Assembly (NCBI GenBank): GCA_003132445.1
Contig: PKXU01000184.1
Location: 1-34,550 of the forward strand
Reading direction: 5' to 3'
DNA from: Acidobacteriaceae bacterium
GTDB lineage: Bacteria > Acidobacteriota > Terriglobia > Terriglobales > Acidobacteriaceae
DNA: 34,550 bases
In this document: piece after piece, positions 1 through 8,511 of the stretch
Numbering within the stretch: position 1 is the stretch's first letter
How the letters are laid out: every line of letters begins with the position of its first letter
The notes under the pieces: model-generated
What the model saw: only the letters and a program-made list of their open reading frames with translations
Database searches by the model: none
What the model was told of the DNA's origin: nothing
Translations under genes and position numbers: made by a program

Positions 1-933
1 CTGCTGCGCGCCGAAGGCCGTCCGGAGTTCATTGCCACCGCTCCGGCCATGCAACCTGTGCTGGAGACCATTGCGCGTGTAGGGCCCTCCGATGCAAATG
101 TGCTGATTACGGGTGAGCACGGGACTGGCAAAGAAATCGTGGCGCAGACCTTGCATGCGCTCTCTGCGCGAGCTCCACGCCCGCTGGTAGCGGTGAATAC
201 TGGGGCGATTCCCGACGGCGTTTTCGAAAGCGAATTATTTGGCCATGTGAAGGGAGCGTTCACCGACGCTCGCACCGATCGCATTGGACGTTTTGAACTG
301 GCCGATGGCGGCACCATTTTTCTCGATGAAATCGGCAATGTTCCCCTGCGCCAGCAAGCGAAATTGTTGCGCGTTCTGGAATCTGGAGAGATTGAACGTG
401 TGGGATCGTCGCGCTCGCGGCGGGTGAATGTTCGCGTTCTCTCCGCCACGAACAGCGATCTTTCCGCTGCATGTGCCTCGGGGCAATTCCGTGAAGATCT
501 GCTTTTTCGTTTGAACACGGTAGAGATTCATTTACCGGCTCTGCGCGAGCGCCGTGAAGATATCCCCGCACTGGCTGCTCATTTTCTCGCTCGCTATTCA
601 GCTCGATACCGGCGCTCTGTGCAAGGTTTTGATTCCGCCGCGGTCCAAACGTTGATGCAATATTCATGGCCCGGCAATGTGCGGGAGCTGGAACATACCA
701 TTGAGCGCGCCGTCCTGATGTGCCGTACGGATGAAATTCAGCCCGCCGATCTGTCACTGAGCGCGCAGCGAGTGCAAAGTCAGGGCCTGGAGGATCTCAG
801 CCTGGAAGCGGTTGAGGCTATGCTGGTTCGTAAAGCGCTTCAGCGTTATCAGGGCAACGTGAGCCAGGCTGCCGAGGCTCTGGGCCTGAGCCGCGGCGCG
901 CTCTATCGTCGTATGGAGAAGTATGGCGTCTAG
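1..933 (+). CDS. Sigma-54-dependent response regulator, NtrC family (5' partial)
   Basis: This gene activates sigma-54 RNA polymerase, coupling ATP hydrolysis to open-complex formation. The reading frame is open to the first base of the window, so the start and any receiver domain lie outside it; the ATG at 49 is internal. Visible parts are the AAA+ core with Walker A GEHGTGKE (112-135), the sigma-54 contact loop GAFTDA (253-270), Walker B with IFLDEIGN, the sensor and arginine-finger stretch around FREDLLFRL and RERREDIP, and a C-terminal Fis-type helix-turn-helix (NVSQAAEALGLSRGALYRR). The contact loop normally reads GAFTGA; the Phe and Thr that touch sigma-54 are kept and only the fifth position has changed to Asp. 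The last 11 bases overlap the start of the histidine kinase, so the two form an operon and probably a cognate pair. Its target genes cannot be read from the window. Confidence 0.93.
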   Translation: MLRAEGRPEFIATAPAMQPVLETIARVGPSDANVLITGEHGTGKEIVAQTLHALSARAPRPLVAVNTGAIPDGVFESELFGHVKGAFTDARTDRIGRFELADGGTIFLDEIGNVPLRQQAKLLRVLESGEIERVGSSRSRRVNVRVLSATNSDLSAACASGQFREDLLFRLNTVEIHLPALRERREDIPALAAHFLARYSARYRRSVQGFDSAAVQTLMQYSWPGNVRELEHTIERAVLMCRTDEIQPADLSLSAQRVQSQGLEDLSLEAVEAMLVRKALQRYQGNVSQAAEALGLSRGALYRRMEKYGV

Positions 934-2368
934 CTCGCCGGCGCCGAAAGTCCGCCCGCGAAAACGCGTTCGACTTCTCTACGAACACCGAGTCAACCTC
1001 TACTGTTTTCTGGTTGCGCTTCCCGGACTTCTCGTCAGCATTGTGCTGGTGTGGATGCAGCCGTGGGCGCTCGAATCGCGGCTTGCGCTAATAGCGCTGG
1101 AACTATTTGTATGGTGGTTGTTGGCGCTGGCGCTTCAGGAACAAACGACGCGACCTCTGCAAACTCTTTCCAATGTGATCGGTGCCTTGCGGGAAGAGGA
1201 TTATTCGTTTCGCGCGCGCAATGCCGTCGCAGAAGATGCGCTCGGGGAGCTTTCTCTGGAAGTAAACGCTCTGGCCGACATGCTTTCCGATGAGAAGATC
1301 CGCGCCATTGAAGCGACCGCATTACTGCAACGCGTAGTCGACGAGATTGATGCGCCCCTGTTTGCCTTCGATCCAGCTTCTGTATTGCGCCTTGTGAATC
1401 CTGCGGGCGAACACCTGTTGCGGCAGTCGAAATCGCGCATGCTCGGACGCAGCGCTGCAGAGTTGAAATTACAGAAATGCTTAACCGCGGGTAATGAAAG
1501 CCTGGTCGAGCTAGATCTCGACCTGAATCTCAACGACTCGCAGGCGCGATGGTTATTGCGCCGCAGTTCGTTCCGTCAAAATGGTGTGCCGCACACTCTG
1601 ATCGTTCTGTCGGATGTGAGCCGCGCCCTGCGTGAAGAAGAACGGAGGGCTTGGCAGAGGCTGATCCGGGTTCTGGGCCACGAGCTAAGCAATTCCCTGG
1701 CGCCGATCAAATCCATTGCCGGCAGCCTCAACTCGCGAATCTCTGCCACAGCCATGGATCCAGAGGTTCGCAATGACGTGCAGCACGGGCTGGAGATTAT
1801 CGAAGCGCGCTCCGCTTCTTTGCATCGCTTTCTGGAAGCTTATCGGAGGCTGGCGCAGATGCCGGCACCGGTTCTGCGCGAGGTGGAACTGCCAAAGCTG
1901 GTGGCCAGAGTTGCTACCTTGGAAACCCGAATCAAAGTGTGCGTGCACAAAGGGCCGGACCTCGTATTCATTGCCGATCCTGATCAGCTTGAGCAAATGT
2001 TGATCAATCTGGTTCGCAACGCTGCCGATGCCGTGCTTGAACTGTCGTCTGCTGCGGTTGCAATGGAGCCTTGCACGCAGGCTGTCGACTCGGATTCTGA
2101 GGTGGACATGAAAGTCAGGGTTCGATGGGATGTAAACGAATCAGAGGTGAATCTGCTTATCGAAGACAATGGCCCCGGCCTTCTCAATCCAGCCAACGTG
2201 TTCACTCCGTTTTATACGACAAAGCCGAGCGGGAGCGGCGTCGGTCTTGTCCTCTCGCGCCAGATTGCCGAAGCCCATGGCGGCAGAATTGAAATCTCCA
2301 ACCGCAACGGCGCGCGAGGTTGCCTCGTTAAGGTGGTCTTGCCGCTCACCCCGCATCAACAACGCTGA
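923..2368 (+). CDS. NtrY-like membrane sensor histidine kinase
   Basis: This is a 481-residue inner-membrane sensor kinase, expected to autophosphorylate on His and pass phosphate to the overlapping NtrC-type regulator. Two hydrophobic segments lie at about residues 26-45 and 53-71, with only a very short loop between them, so sensing is probably membrane or cytoplasmic rather than periplasmic. A HAMP-like linker follows (about 75-125), then a PAS-like region (about 130-230). The HisKA motif LGHELSN puts the phospho-acceptor at His253. The HATPase_c boxes are complete: N box around Asn366, G1 DNGPG (415-419), F box FTPFYTTK and G2 GSGVGL (about 437-442). The ATG at 923 lies inside the upstream gene, giving translational coupling. 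The signal sensed is unknown. The arrangement matches NtrY/NtrX-type pairs, but a nitrogen role is not shown by the sequence. Confidence 0.93.
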   Translation: MASSSPAPKVRPRKRVRLLYEHRVNLYCFLVALPGLLVSIVLVWMQPWALESRLALIALELFVWWLLALALQEQTTRPLQTLSNVIGALREEDYSFRARNAVAEDALGELSLEVNALADMLSDEKIRAIEATALLQRVVDEIDAPLFAFDPASVLRLVNPAGEHLLRQSKSRMLGRSAAELKLQKCLTAGNESLVELDLDLNLNDSQARWLLRRSSFRQNGVPHTLIVLSDVSRALREEERRAWQRLIRVLGHELSNSLAPIKSIAGSLNSRISATAMDPEVRNDVQHGLEIIEARSASLHRFLEAYRRLAQMPAPVLREVELPKLVARVATLETRIKVCVHKGPDLVFIADPDQLEQMLINLVRNAADAVLELSSAAVAMEPCTQAVDSDSEVDMKVRVRWDVNESEVNLLIEDNGPGLLNPANVFTPFYTTKPSGSGVGLVLSRQIAEAHGGRIEISNRNGARGCLVKVVLPLTPHQQR

Positions 2369-2498
2369 ACACCCGGGCACGACAGCCGCTTCACGTTTCA
2401 TCTTCAAGCAGCCAGTCTCAGGATTCTTGCGGTTGCAGCGACGAAGCAGGTCGATTTTTCTGCAAACTCTTTTCGGCGATTAACATCCAAGCTATAAC

Positions 2499-3809
2499 GT
2501 GAATAAGGAAGAAAAAGCTGTAAGCGCAGGCCCTCGCTCTCTCACCGAATCGCCTGACCAATCATGGGATCGTCGCCGTTTCCTTGGCAAAAGCTCCGCC
2601 TTAGTTCTCAGTACCGCGCTCGCGGGGCGCATGGAAGCGCAAGGCGCGCAGGACATTCAGAAGATCGAGAAGGCGCAGCACGATAAGAGTGCAACCGACC
2701 CCGGCCCGGAAAATCAGGCTCTGAAAGATTCGAACCCCAATACTTTTATGCCTCCTTCCACGGACCACGGCGAGGTGCAGACATTCTGGAGTTCGTTCTC
2801 GGCCGCACACCGGCGCATCCAGGAGGGTGGATGGTCGCGACAGGTTACAGTTGAAGATTTCCCGATTTCCAAAGACATCGCCGGCGTAAATATGCGTTTG
2901 ACCGCGGGCGGAATCCGCGAACTGCATTGGCACAACGCCGCCGAATGGGCACTCATGCTGAGCGGAAATGCGCGCATTACCGCCATCGACAACGAGGGAA
3001 AAAGCGCCGTAAGGGACGTGACTAAAGATGATCTGTGGTTTTTCCCAACGGGTACTCCCCACTCGATACAAGGCCTTGAGCCCGATGGATGCGAGTTCTT
3101 GCTGGTTTTCGATGACGGCAAATTTTCAGAGGCCAACACTACTCTAATATCAGACTGGACGCGGCATACTCCCCCTGAAGTGCTGGCGAAAAATTGGGGC
3201 GTAGCGGAAAGCGCGTTGGAGAGTATCTACAAAGTCCCACCCGACGGACATTACATTTTTCAGGCCGCTGTGCCCGGCTCTTTGCAGGATGATATACAGG
3301 CCGCGAGCGAATCAATCGGGCCGTCGTCGGTCGCCTTCGATTTCGCAATGCACAAGATGCCGGCGTCGAGGAAAACTCAATATGGCGAGGTTCGCATTAT
3401 TGATTCGCGAAATTTTCCCGTGTCGACCACCATTGCAGCCGCCCATGTGATTGTTAAACCCGGAGGTTTGCGAGAGCTGCACTGGCACCAGAATGCCGAT
3501 GAATGGCAGTACTATGTGGCGGGAAAAGGGCGCATGACTGTCTTTTTCAACGGCGCAAAGGCGCGCACCGCCGATTTCAATGCTGGCGATGTCGGATACG
3601 TTCCGAAAACGCTGGGCCATTACGTAGAAAATGTCGGCGACAGTGACCTCATTTTTCTTGAAATGTTCAAAGCCGATCGGTTTATGGATTTGTCGCTGTC
3701 AGAGTGGGTTTCAAACACACCGCCGGAGCTGGTGATTCAGCATCTGGGAATCAGTCGCGAGACCCTGCAGGCAATCCCGAAAAAGAAACCGCTGATTATG
3801 CCTCAGTAA
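2499..3809 (+). CDS. oxdC: Bicupin oxalate decarboxylase, Tat-exported
   Basis: This 436-residue enzyme is predicted to convert oxalate to formate and CO2 using Mn. The N-terminus carries a twin-arginine signal (DRRRFLG at residues 24-30, then a hydrophobic stretch ending near ALAG), so the folded enzyme should be exported. Both cupins keep the metal ligands: cupin 1 has RELHWHNAAEW with His143, His145, Glu149 and later His188; cupin 2 has RELHWHQNADEW with His328, His330, Glu335 and later His374. The lid that separates decarboxylases from oxalate oxidases in this family reads FSEANTT, keeping the Glu (about 211) linked to decarboxylation; in characterised enzymes the loop is SENST. The GTG at 2499 is the only start that keeps the Tat signal, because TAA lies in frame at 2481; no good ribosome-binding site is visible. 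The gene stands alone, convergent to the TolC relic and upstream of formate dehydrogenase genes that could use its product. Confidence 0.9.
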   Translation: MNKEEKAVSAGPRSLTESPDQSWDRRRFLGKSSALVLSTALAGRMEAQGAQDIQKIEKAQHDKSATDPGPENQALKDSNPNTFMPPSTDHGEVQTFWSSFSAAHRRIQEGGWSRQVTVEDFPISKDIAGVNMRLTAGGIRELHWHNAAEWALMLSGNARITAIDNEGKSAVRDVTKDDLWFFPTGTPHSIQGLEPDGCEFLLVFDDGKFSEANTTLISDWTRHTPPEVLAKNWGVAESALESIYKVPPDGHYIFQAAVPGSLQDDIQAASESIGPSSVAFDFAMHKMPASRKTQYGEVRIIDSRNFPVSTTIAAAHVIVKPGGLRELHWHQNADEWQYYVAGKGRMTVFFNGAKARTADFNAGDVGYVPKTLGHYVENVGDSDLIFLEMFKADRFMDLSLSEWVSNTPPELVIQHLGISRETLQAIPKKKPLIMPQ

Positions 3810-3951
3810 GTGACTCTGACGTTCCGCTAAGACTCATTCTCCTCCCTGGGAGCCCCATCAGGGTTCTTGTGCTGTCGCTGCAGCTCATCAAATTGTTATC
3901 TTGATGAATACGTTCTCTTCCGGGAGGCACAAGTTCTTGCAACAACGTCAA

Positions 3952-4730
3952 CTACCTCTGCGGCGCGGCTGCAGAATCGCCGCTTGATCGGATTTGTCCT
4001 GCAATAGCCTCGTCAAACAGAATATTGTTCTTCTCCAGCAGATTGCCCAGGGCCCGATCCAGCGACAAGCGAGCCTTTCATCCAGTCAGACCGCGCAGCC
4101 ACTTCGGTAGAGCGTGCTTGCGCCAGGTAGGCCTCGTCCTGCACGATCATGAAGTTAGTGCTGGCTCCGACTGCGAATTTGTCGATCTCTGCCTGCAAGA
4201 GCTGCTGCTGGTAATTTCGGCTCTCGACCGCAGCAGCATAGGCCTGGTGAGCATTTTCGACGGCGATGGCGGCATTCTCAATCTGCTGGCGGATGTCATT
4301 CTCCAACTTTGCAGTTCTGCCTTGCGCCTGCCGCAGCTGCAGCGCATCACGCGCTGCGTCAGCCTGCGCGATGCGATTGCGCAGCGGCATGTTTAGCTGT
4401 AACCCACCTTGATATATCGTCGCAAGTCGTATTCCGCCTTGCGTCAGTTCCGCCGGCGCGAGTACTTCTCCGGTGCCGGGCGAGCCTAATGTTTCATAGG
4501 GCACCAGCGAAGATCCTCGGGTTTGGACGTTCGCATAGACGTTCAGCAAGGGCTGAACATTGTTGCGCGACGCCTTCACTGACATCTCGTCGGCCTGCAC
4601 TTGCAACGCCGCCTGGGCAAGATCGGGACGGTTGGCTAGCGCATCCTAGGTGAGCGCAGGAATGTCGAGCGGGGTCGCTTCATCGGGCACGACGATACGA
4701 TCTGTGGCAATGATTGCCGAATGTTCACAT
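3952..4730 (-). pseudogene. TolC-like outer membrane efflux protein, truncated, nonsense and frameshift
   Basis: This is the C-terminal part of an outer-membrane factor (OMF/TolC family), the exit duct of tripartite efflux pumps, and it is clearly broken. Read on the minus strand, similarity starts near 4720 (SAIIATDRIVVPDE) with a stop just upstream at 4730-4732, so the N-terminal half is missing. An in-frame TAG at 4648-4646 interrupts the segment ending DIPALT; the family sequence resumes directly after it with DALANRPDLAQ. The coiled-coil helices follow (QIENAAIAVENAHQAYAAAV, FAVGASTNFMIVQDE). At 4076-4078 a run of three A (minus strand) has one base too many: removing one restores KARLSLDRALGNLLEKNNI and leads to a natural TAG at 3954-3952. 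Three independent lesions make a sequencing artefact unlikely. No pump partner genes are adjacent. Confidence 0.88.
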
Positions 4731-4731
4731 C

Positions 4732-4830
4732 ATGGAAACGAAGGCGCTGCTGTGTAATGTCGTACCCGCAAAAAAGAGGGGATCCCTGCGGCAACTGCAC
4801 ACCGAGCAGAAGGAGAAAGCCCTCGCATGA
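4732..4830 (+). pseudogene. Short 32-codon frame coupled to the FeS gene; possible 3' relic of a lost catalytic subunit
   Basis: A 32-residue frame (starts METKALLCNVVPAKKRG, ends EQKEKALA) runs from ATG 4732 to a TGA that overlaps the next gene's start as ATGA, the usual junction inside a formate dehydrogenase operon. An in-frame TGA at 4711 closes it upstream, within the TolC relic, so no longer protein is possible. In intact operons the molybdopterin catalytic subunit sits exactly here. The frame may therefore be the last codons of that gene, joined by a deletion to the TolC fragment. It could also be a chance frame: the sequence is too short and charged to recognise a family. Confidence 0.3.
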
Positions 4831-5609
4831 GCGTAACTGCATTTCTCACAGATTCAACCCTCTGCATCGGATGCAAGGCCTGCGAAGTTGCCTGCAAAGA
4901 GTGGAACCAGCTTCCCAGCGATGGCTTCGACTGGAAGGGATTCTCCTACGACAACACAGGTCAACTCGGTCACTCCACCTGGCGCCACGTCAAATTTGTG
5001 GAAGGCGGCGTTATTCCCGGACAAGGAGGAAATTCGCCAGAGAACTTTTCCTGGGGATTCTCTTCGGACGTTTGCAAGCACTGCGAGAATGCAGGATGTC
5101 TCGAGGCCTGTCCCACCGGCGCGATCGTGCGAACGGAATTTGGCGGAGTTTACATTCAACCGGATGTTTGCAATGGATGCGCCTACTGCGTCGTAACCTG
5201 CCCATTTGGCGTTGTCGAACGCAACCGTGCCGATGGCAGGGCCTTCAAATGCACGTTCTGCTACGACCGCCAAAAAGAGGGATTGCAACCCGCGTGCGCT
5301 ACCGCCTGCCCGACAGAATCGATCAAATTTGGCGAGATTGGCGAACTTCGCCAGAGTGCGAACCAGCGTCTCGCCAAACTTCAAGACGACGGATTTACCG
5401 ACGTACATCTATACGATCCGCAGGAATCTAGCGTGGGCGGCATTCACGCCTTCTTCATCGTTCGAGGCGATCCCAAGACTTACAATTTGCCTCCGCAGCC
5501 GGAAGTTCCCACCACATACCTGCGCAAAGGTTGGATCTCTGCTGGCATTGCAGCGGGCTTGATGCTCGCCGGAACGTTATTCGCGTTCGGCAAGGGAAGC
5601 CTTCGATGA
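4827..5609 (+). CDS. Formate dehydrogenase iron-sulfur (beta) subunit
   Basis: This 260-residue electron-transfer subunit is predicted to carry four [4Fe-4S] clusters from a molybdopterin catalytic subunit to the membrane quinone pool. All 16 ligands are present in four groups: Cys13/16/19/23 (CIGCKACEVAC), Cys83/86/91/95, Cys115/118/121/125 and Cys142/145/157/161. The EWN that follows the first group is typical of FdnH/FdoH-type formate dehydrogenase beta subunits rather than DmsB. A single C-terminal transmembrane helix (about residues 236-256) is also an FDH-beta trait. The ATG overlaps the TGA of a 32-codon upstream frame, and its own TGA overlaps the ATG of the membrane-subunit frame. 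The gene itself looks intact, yet no catalytic subunit is present in the window and the downstream subunit is interrupted, so its present use is doubtful. A wider role as a generic beta subunit of another DMSO-reductase-family enzyme remains possible. Confidence 0.88.
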   Translation: MSVTAFLTDSTLCIGCKACEVACKEWNQLPSDGFDWKGFSYDNTGQLGHSTWRHVKFVEGGVIPGQGGNSPENFSWGFSSDVCKHCENAGCLEACPTGAIVRTEFGGVYIQPDVCNGCAYCVVTCPFGVVERNRADGRAFKCTFCYDRQKEGLQPACATACPTESIKFGEIGELRQSANQRLAKLQDDGFTDVHLYDPQESSVGGIHAFFIVRGDPKTYNLPPQPEVPTTYLRKGWISAGIAAGLMLAGTLFAFGKGSLR

Positions 5610-6583
5610 ACCCTCCGATCGCAGCTGACAGCCGTGCAGCGCGGGAATAACGTCTCCTCGAAATTCGCCGCGAGGCGGAGGAGCAGGGCAAGGCTTTGCT
5701 TCGAATCGAATCCAAACAAATCGAATCCAAACAAACCGAATCCGGGCAAAAAGTGACTGCGGGGGCTTCCGGTCAAACTGGCTACTATGGAATGCCGGTG
5801 CTGAAGAGGCCGCAGTGGACTGTAGAAGTTCCACTTTACTTTTTTGTCGGAGGGCTCTCGGGCGCGGCTTCTCTGATTGCGGCTGTGGGCCGGATGTCGT
5901 CTGCCGATGCACAACTGATCCGTCATGCACGCTGGATGGCAGCCATCGGCGGAATAATTTCACCGGCTCTTCTCATTGCCGACCTTGGTGTACCCTCCCG
6001 TTTCCTGAATATGCTTCACGTATTCAAAATTCAAAGTCCCATGTCGGTTGGATCGTGGACCTTGGTCGCATTTTCCAACAGCGCAGCGGCTACGGCTGTT
6101 TTGGGCGAATTCGAGAAGCGTCGCCCGAATAGCGCAGTCAGTGTGCTGACCGATGCCTCGCAAATCGTCTCAGCTCTGACCGGCTTAGTGTTGTCCACTT
6201 ATACAGGAGTTTTGATAGGAGCCACGGCAATTCCCGCGCGGAACGAGCACGTCTCGACGCTGCCAATCCACTTCGCCGCGGCCCTAGAAACCGCCATGGG
6301 CGCGTCGATTGAGCTAAAGTCGTCGCCCGGCACAAAAGCGCTCAGATCAAGCGTGAGTGGTTGGGCGATGCGAGCAGCAGGATTGCTCTCCGGCCCGCTT
6401 CCACTCGCCCTACGATTGCTGTCTCTGCGAAAAAGCAATACTCGAGAACGAGGGCTGCGTCGCGCGGCTGCGATTTCTTCCGTCGCCGGCTCGCTTCTCA
6501 CGCGCTGGGCATGGGTACATGCCGGGAAAGTTTCCGCCGACGATAATTCCGTTCCACTTCGCCTCCGTTCCTCAATCGAGTAG
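5606..6583 (+). pseudogene. NrfD-type membrane subunit of formate dehydrogenase, interrupted by an early stop
   Basis: NrfD/PsrC-type subunits anchor the FeS protein and pass electrons to quinone. The natural start is the ATG at 5606, overlapping the FeS gene's TGA; it reads 14 codons (MNPPIAADSRAARE) and then meets TAA at 5648-5650. The same frame continues without another stop through RLLEIRREAEEQGKALL, three 15-base repeats and the family-like segment TGYYGMPVLKRPQW, then VEVPLYFFVGGLSGAASLIA and further membrane helices to TAG 6581-6583. A TTG at 5696, GTG at 5753 or ATG at 5792 could restart translation, but none has a clear ribosome-binding site. The stretch around LPIHFAAALETAMGASIEL also seems shorter than in relatives, possibly a small in-frame deletion; this comparison is from memory. 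If restart works, a shortened but membrane-competent protein could still be made. Confidence 0.72.
5705..5749 (+). repeat. Three 15-bp tandem repeats (coding pentapeptide repeat)
   Basis: Three consecutive 15-base units (consensus ATCGAATCCAAACAA, the last one diverged) translate as IESKQ, IESKQ, TESGQ in the NrfD-type frame. They lie between the early stop and the first membrane helix, in a linker where repeat expansion would be tolerated. Confidence 0.8.
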
Positions 6584-6619
6584 ATGTGTCAGATTACGTT
6601 CGAGGAATACACTGGACTC

Positions 6620-8350
6620 ATGCAGCGCAGAGACTTCCTTAAAGTGGCAGCCGGCAGTGCGGCGGCTCTTCCTACACTATGGATAAACTCGAAATGGGCT
6701 ACGGCAGAAGCGGCGCCTGAAGACAGCCCGATAGTATTCAATCAACTCGGATATCTTCCCAACGCGCCGAAGCTAATCACCCTGCGTACTCCTTCCACAA
6801 AGTCCACAGTGCGTGCGGTTAGCAGTGGCGTAATTGTTCTGCAAGGAAAGCCCGACGAGCCTCGCGACGACGCGGCGTCCGGCGATCGTATTCAGATTTG
6901 CGATCTTTCTGCGATCCGCAAGCCTGGCATGTACGTTCTCGAAACCGACGCTGCTAAAAGTGCGCCCTTTGAAATTGGAAATGATGTCTATCGCCACGCT
7001 CTCTGGCTCACAATGCGCGGATATTATGGTCAGCGCTGCGGCTGCAATGTAGATCTGGGCAACGGATATTCGCATCACGCTTGCCATCTCAACGCAGAGT
7101 TCCATACGACTTCTGGCAAGAGCGGTCCATACAAGAACCATGGCGGATGGCACGATGCCGGCGACTACGGCCGCTACATTGTGAATTCCGGAATATCGAC
7201 CGGAACTCTGCTCTGGACGTGGGAAATGTTAAACGGAGCAGTCGGCAAACTCGATCTGAAGATTCCGGAGTCCGGTGGAAAGGTCCCCGACTTTCTTGCT
7301 GAAATTCGTTGGAATCTCGACTGGATGCTGACGCTGCAAGATGCCGACGGCGGCGTATGGCACAAGCAGACCAGCGAGAACTTTTGCGGTTTCATCATGC
7401 CTCAGGATGACCATCTGGTCAGCTATGTCATCGGCACTGGGTCGGCCCCATATAAGAGCACATGCGCAACTGCCGACCTTGCTGCGGTCGCAGCCATTGC
7501 CGCGCGTTGCTACGGCCCTTACGACGACGCCTATGCCAGGAACTGTTTAGAAGCGGCCAGGCGAGCCTACGCATGGGCCAGCAAAAATCCGAATGTAACT
7601 TTTCAAAATCCTGAGAGTATTCGTACCGGTGAGTACGGGGACACCGACTGTCGCGACGAGATGCTCTGGGCGGCCGCAGAACTGTGGCGCACCACCGGCG
7701 AAGAACAATATCGAAAAGCGTTCGAAACGAGCGTCTCCTATCTCCGCACCGACAACGGACTACGCGTGAAGGCGCCTTCCTGGAACGATCTTTCAGCTTT
7801 TGCTCTCTGGACCTACGCGCTGGCTCACAGAAAAGGCGCCTCGATTGAGTTGCTCGAGCAGATTCGCGACTCCAGTGTGCATGAAGCCGAAAGGCTGGTT
7901 CAGAACAGCCGGGAGAACGGTTACGGAAACAGCTTGTCACTCGCGGATTATGTGTGGGGTTCAAACGGCGTCGCTGGCAATCAGTCGCTGCAATTGATTG
8001 TCACCGATCGCTTGCAGAAGAATGATGATTTTCGCCTCGCGGCCGCGGAGAACCTGCATTACTTGATCGGACGCAATTGTTTCGATCTTTCGTGGGTCAC
8101 GCAGTTAGGGCGGAATCCCTTTCAGCATCCTCATCATCGGCCAAGCGCCGCTGACAATATCGCCGCTCCATGGCCCGGATTGCTGTCAGGCGGCCCGAAT
8201 GGCCGTCCCGGCGACCGCGTCGCTGCATCGCTTCCGAAACGCCCGCCGATGCAAATGTACAAGGATGATCAAGCGGCTTATTCGCTGAACGAAATCGCCA
8301 TCAATTGGAACGCTCCATTAGTGTTCCTATTGGCCTCGCTGAACTCTTAG
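6620..8350 (+). CDS. Glycoside hydrolase family 9 protein (cellulase-type), Tat-exported
   Basis: GH9 enzymes cut beta-1,4-glucans by an inverting mechanism. This 576-residue protein starts MQRRDFLKVAAGSAAALP, a twin-arginine signal. An N-terminal Ig-like domain of the CelD type follows (about 35-125, starting IVFNQLGYLP) and then the catalytic (alpha/alpha)6 barrel. The motif GGWHDAGDYGRY supplies the base aspartates (about Asp179 and Asp182). The C-terminal segments HPHHR and SLNEIAINWNAPLV supply the substrate-contact region and the acid Glu (about 558). An ATG at 6584 is in frame, but 6620 puts the Tat motif at the extreme N-terminus and has GAGGAA about 13 bases upstream, so 6620 is preferred. 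It begins just after the NrfD-type frame but is functionally unrelated. Substrate may be cellulose, mixed-linkage glucan or cello-oligosaccharides; no carbohydrate-binding module is visible. Confidence 0.9.
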   Translation: MQRRDFLKVAAGSAAALPTLWINSKWATAEAAPEDSPIVFNQLGYLPNAPKLITLRTPSTKSTVRAVSSGVIVLQGKPDEPRDDAASGDRIQICDLSAIRKPGMYVLETDAAKSAPFEIGNDVYRHALWLTMRGYYGQRCGCNVDLGNGYSHHACHLNAEFHTTSGKSGPYKNHGGWHDAGDYGRYIVNSGISTGTLLWTWEMLNGAVGKLDLKIPESGGKVPDFLAEIRWNLDWMLTLQDADGGVWHKQTSENFCGFIMPQDDHLVSYVIGTGSAPYKSTCATADLAAVAAIAARCYGPYDDAYARNCLEAARRAYAWASKNPNVTFQNPESIRTGEYGDTDCRDEMLWAAAELWRTTGEEQYRKAFETSVSYLRTDNGLRVKAPSWNDLSAFALWTYALAHRKGASIELLEQIRDSSVHEAERLVQNSRENGYGNSLSLADYVWGSNGVAGNQSLQLIVTDRLQKNDDFRLAAAENLHYLIGRNCFDLSWVTQLGRNPFQHPHHRPSAADNIAAPWPGLLSGGPNGRPGDRVAASLPKRPPMQMYKDDQAAYSLNEIAINWNAPLVFLLASLNS

Positions 8351-8511
8351 TAACCGCGCAACTGAAGGACCGATATCCACGTGTCCCCAAGCATGATCTT
8401 AAGAATCTTCGATCCACGCTGCTGTAAAATTGAGATGTCACTCACGCGTCGGCGCAATCGTTCTGTAAGTCATCCGGCCAGCTTGCCGCATCAAACTAGT
8501 CTATTCTTTGA

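Noticed and set aside
2499..3809. Oxalate oxidase or generic cupin as the product
   Set aside because: The lid loop FSEANTT keeps the Glu linked to decarboxylase activity, and both cupins have full metal sites as in OxdC.
4636..4842. Minus-strand frame reading VQLPQGSPLFCGYDITQQRL
   Set aside because: It looked protein-like, but the overlapping TolC frame (VPDEATPLDIPALT then DALANRPDLAQ) clearly explains the bases from 4620 to 4720, and no family was recognised.
4721..5431. Long Arg/Cys-rich frame overlapping the FeS subunit gene on the same strand
   Set aside because: It lies in another frame of a gene with 16 conserved cysteines, has no family features and its composition is typical of an out-of-frame reading.
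4827..5609. DmsB-type dimethyl sulfoxide reductase subunit
   Set aside because: The EWN after the first cluster motif and the C-terminal membrane helix fit formate dehydrogenase beta better.
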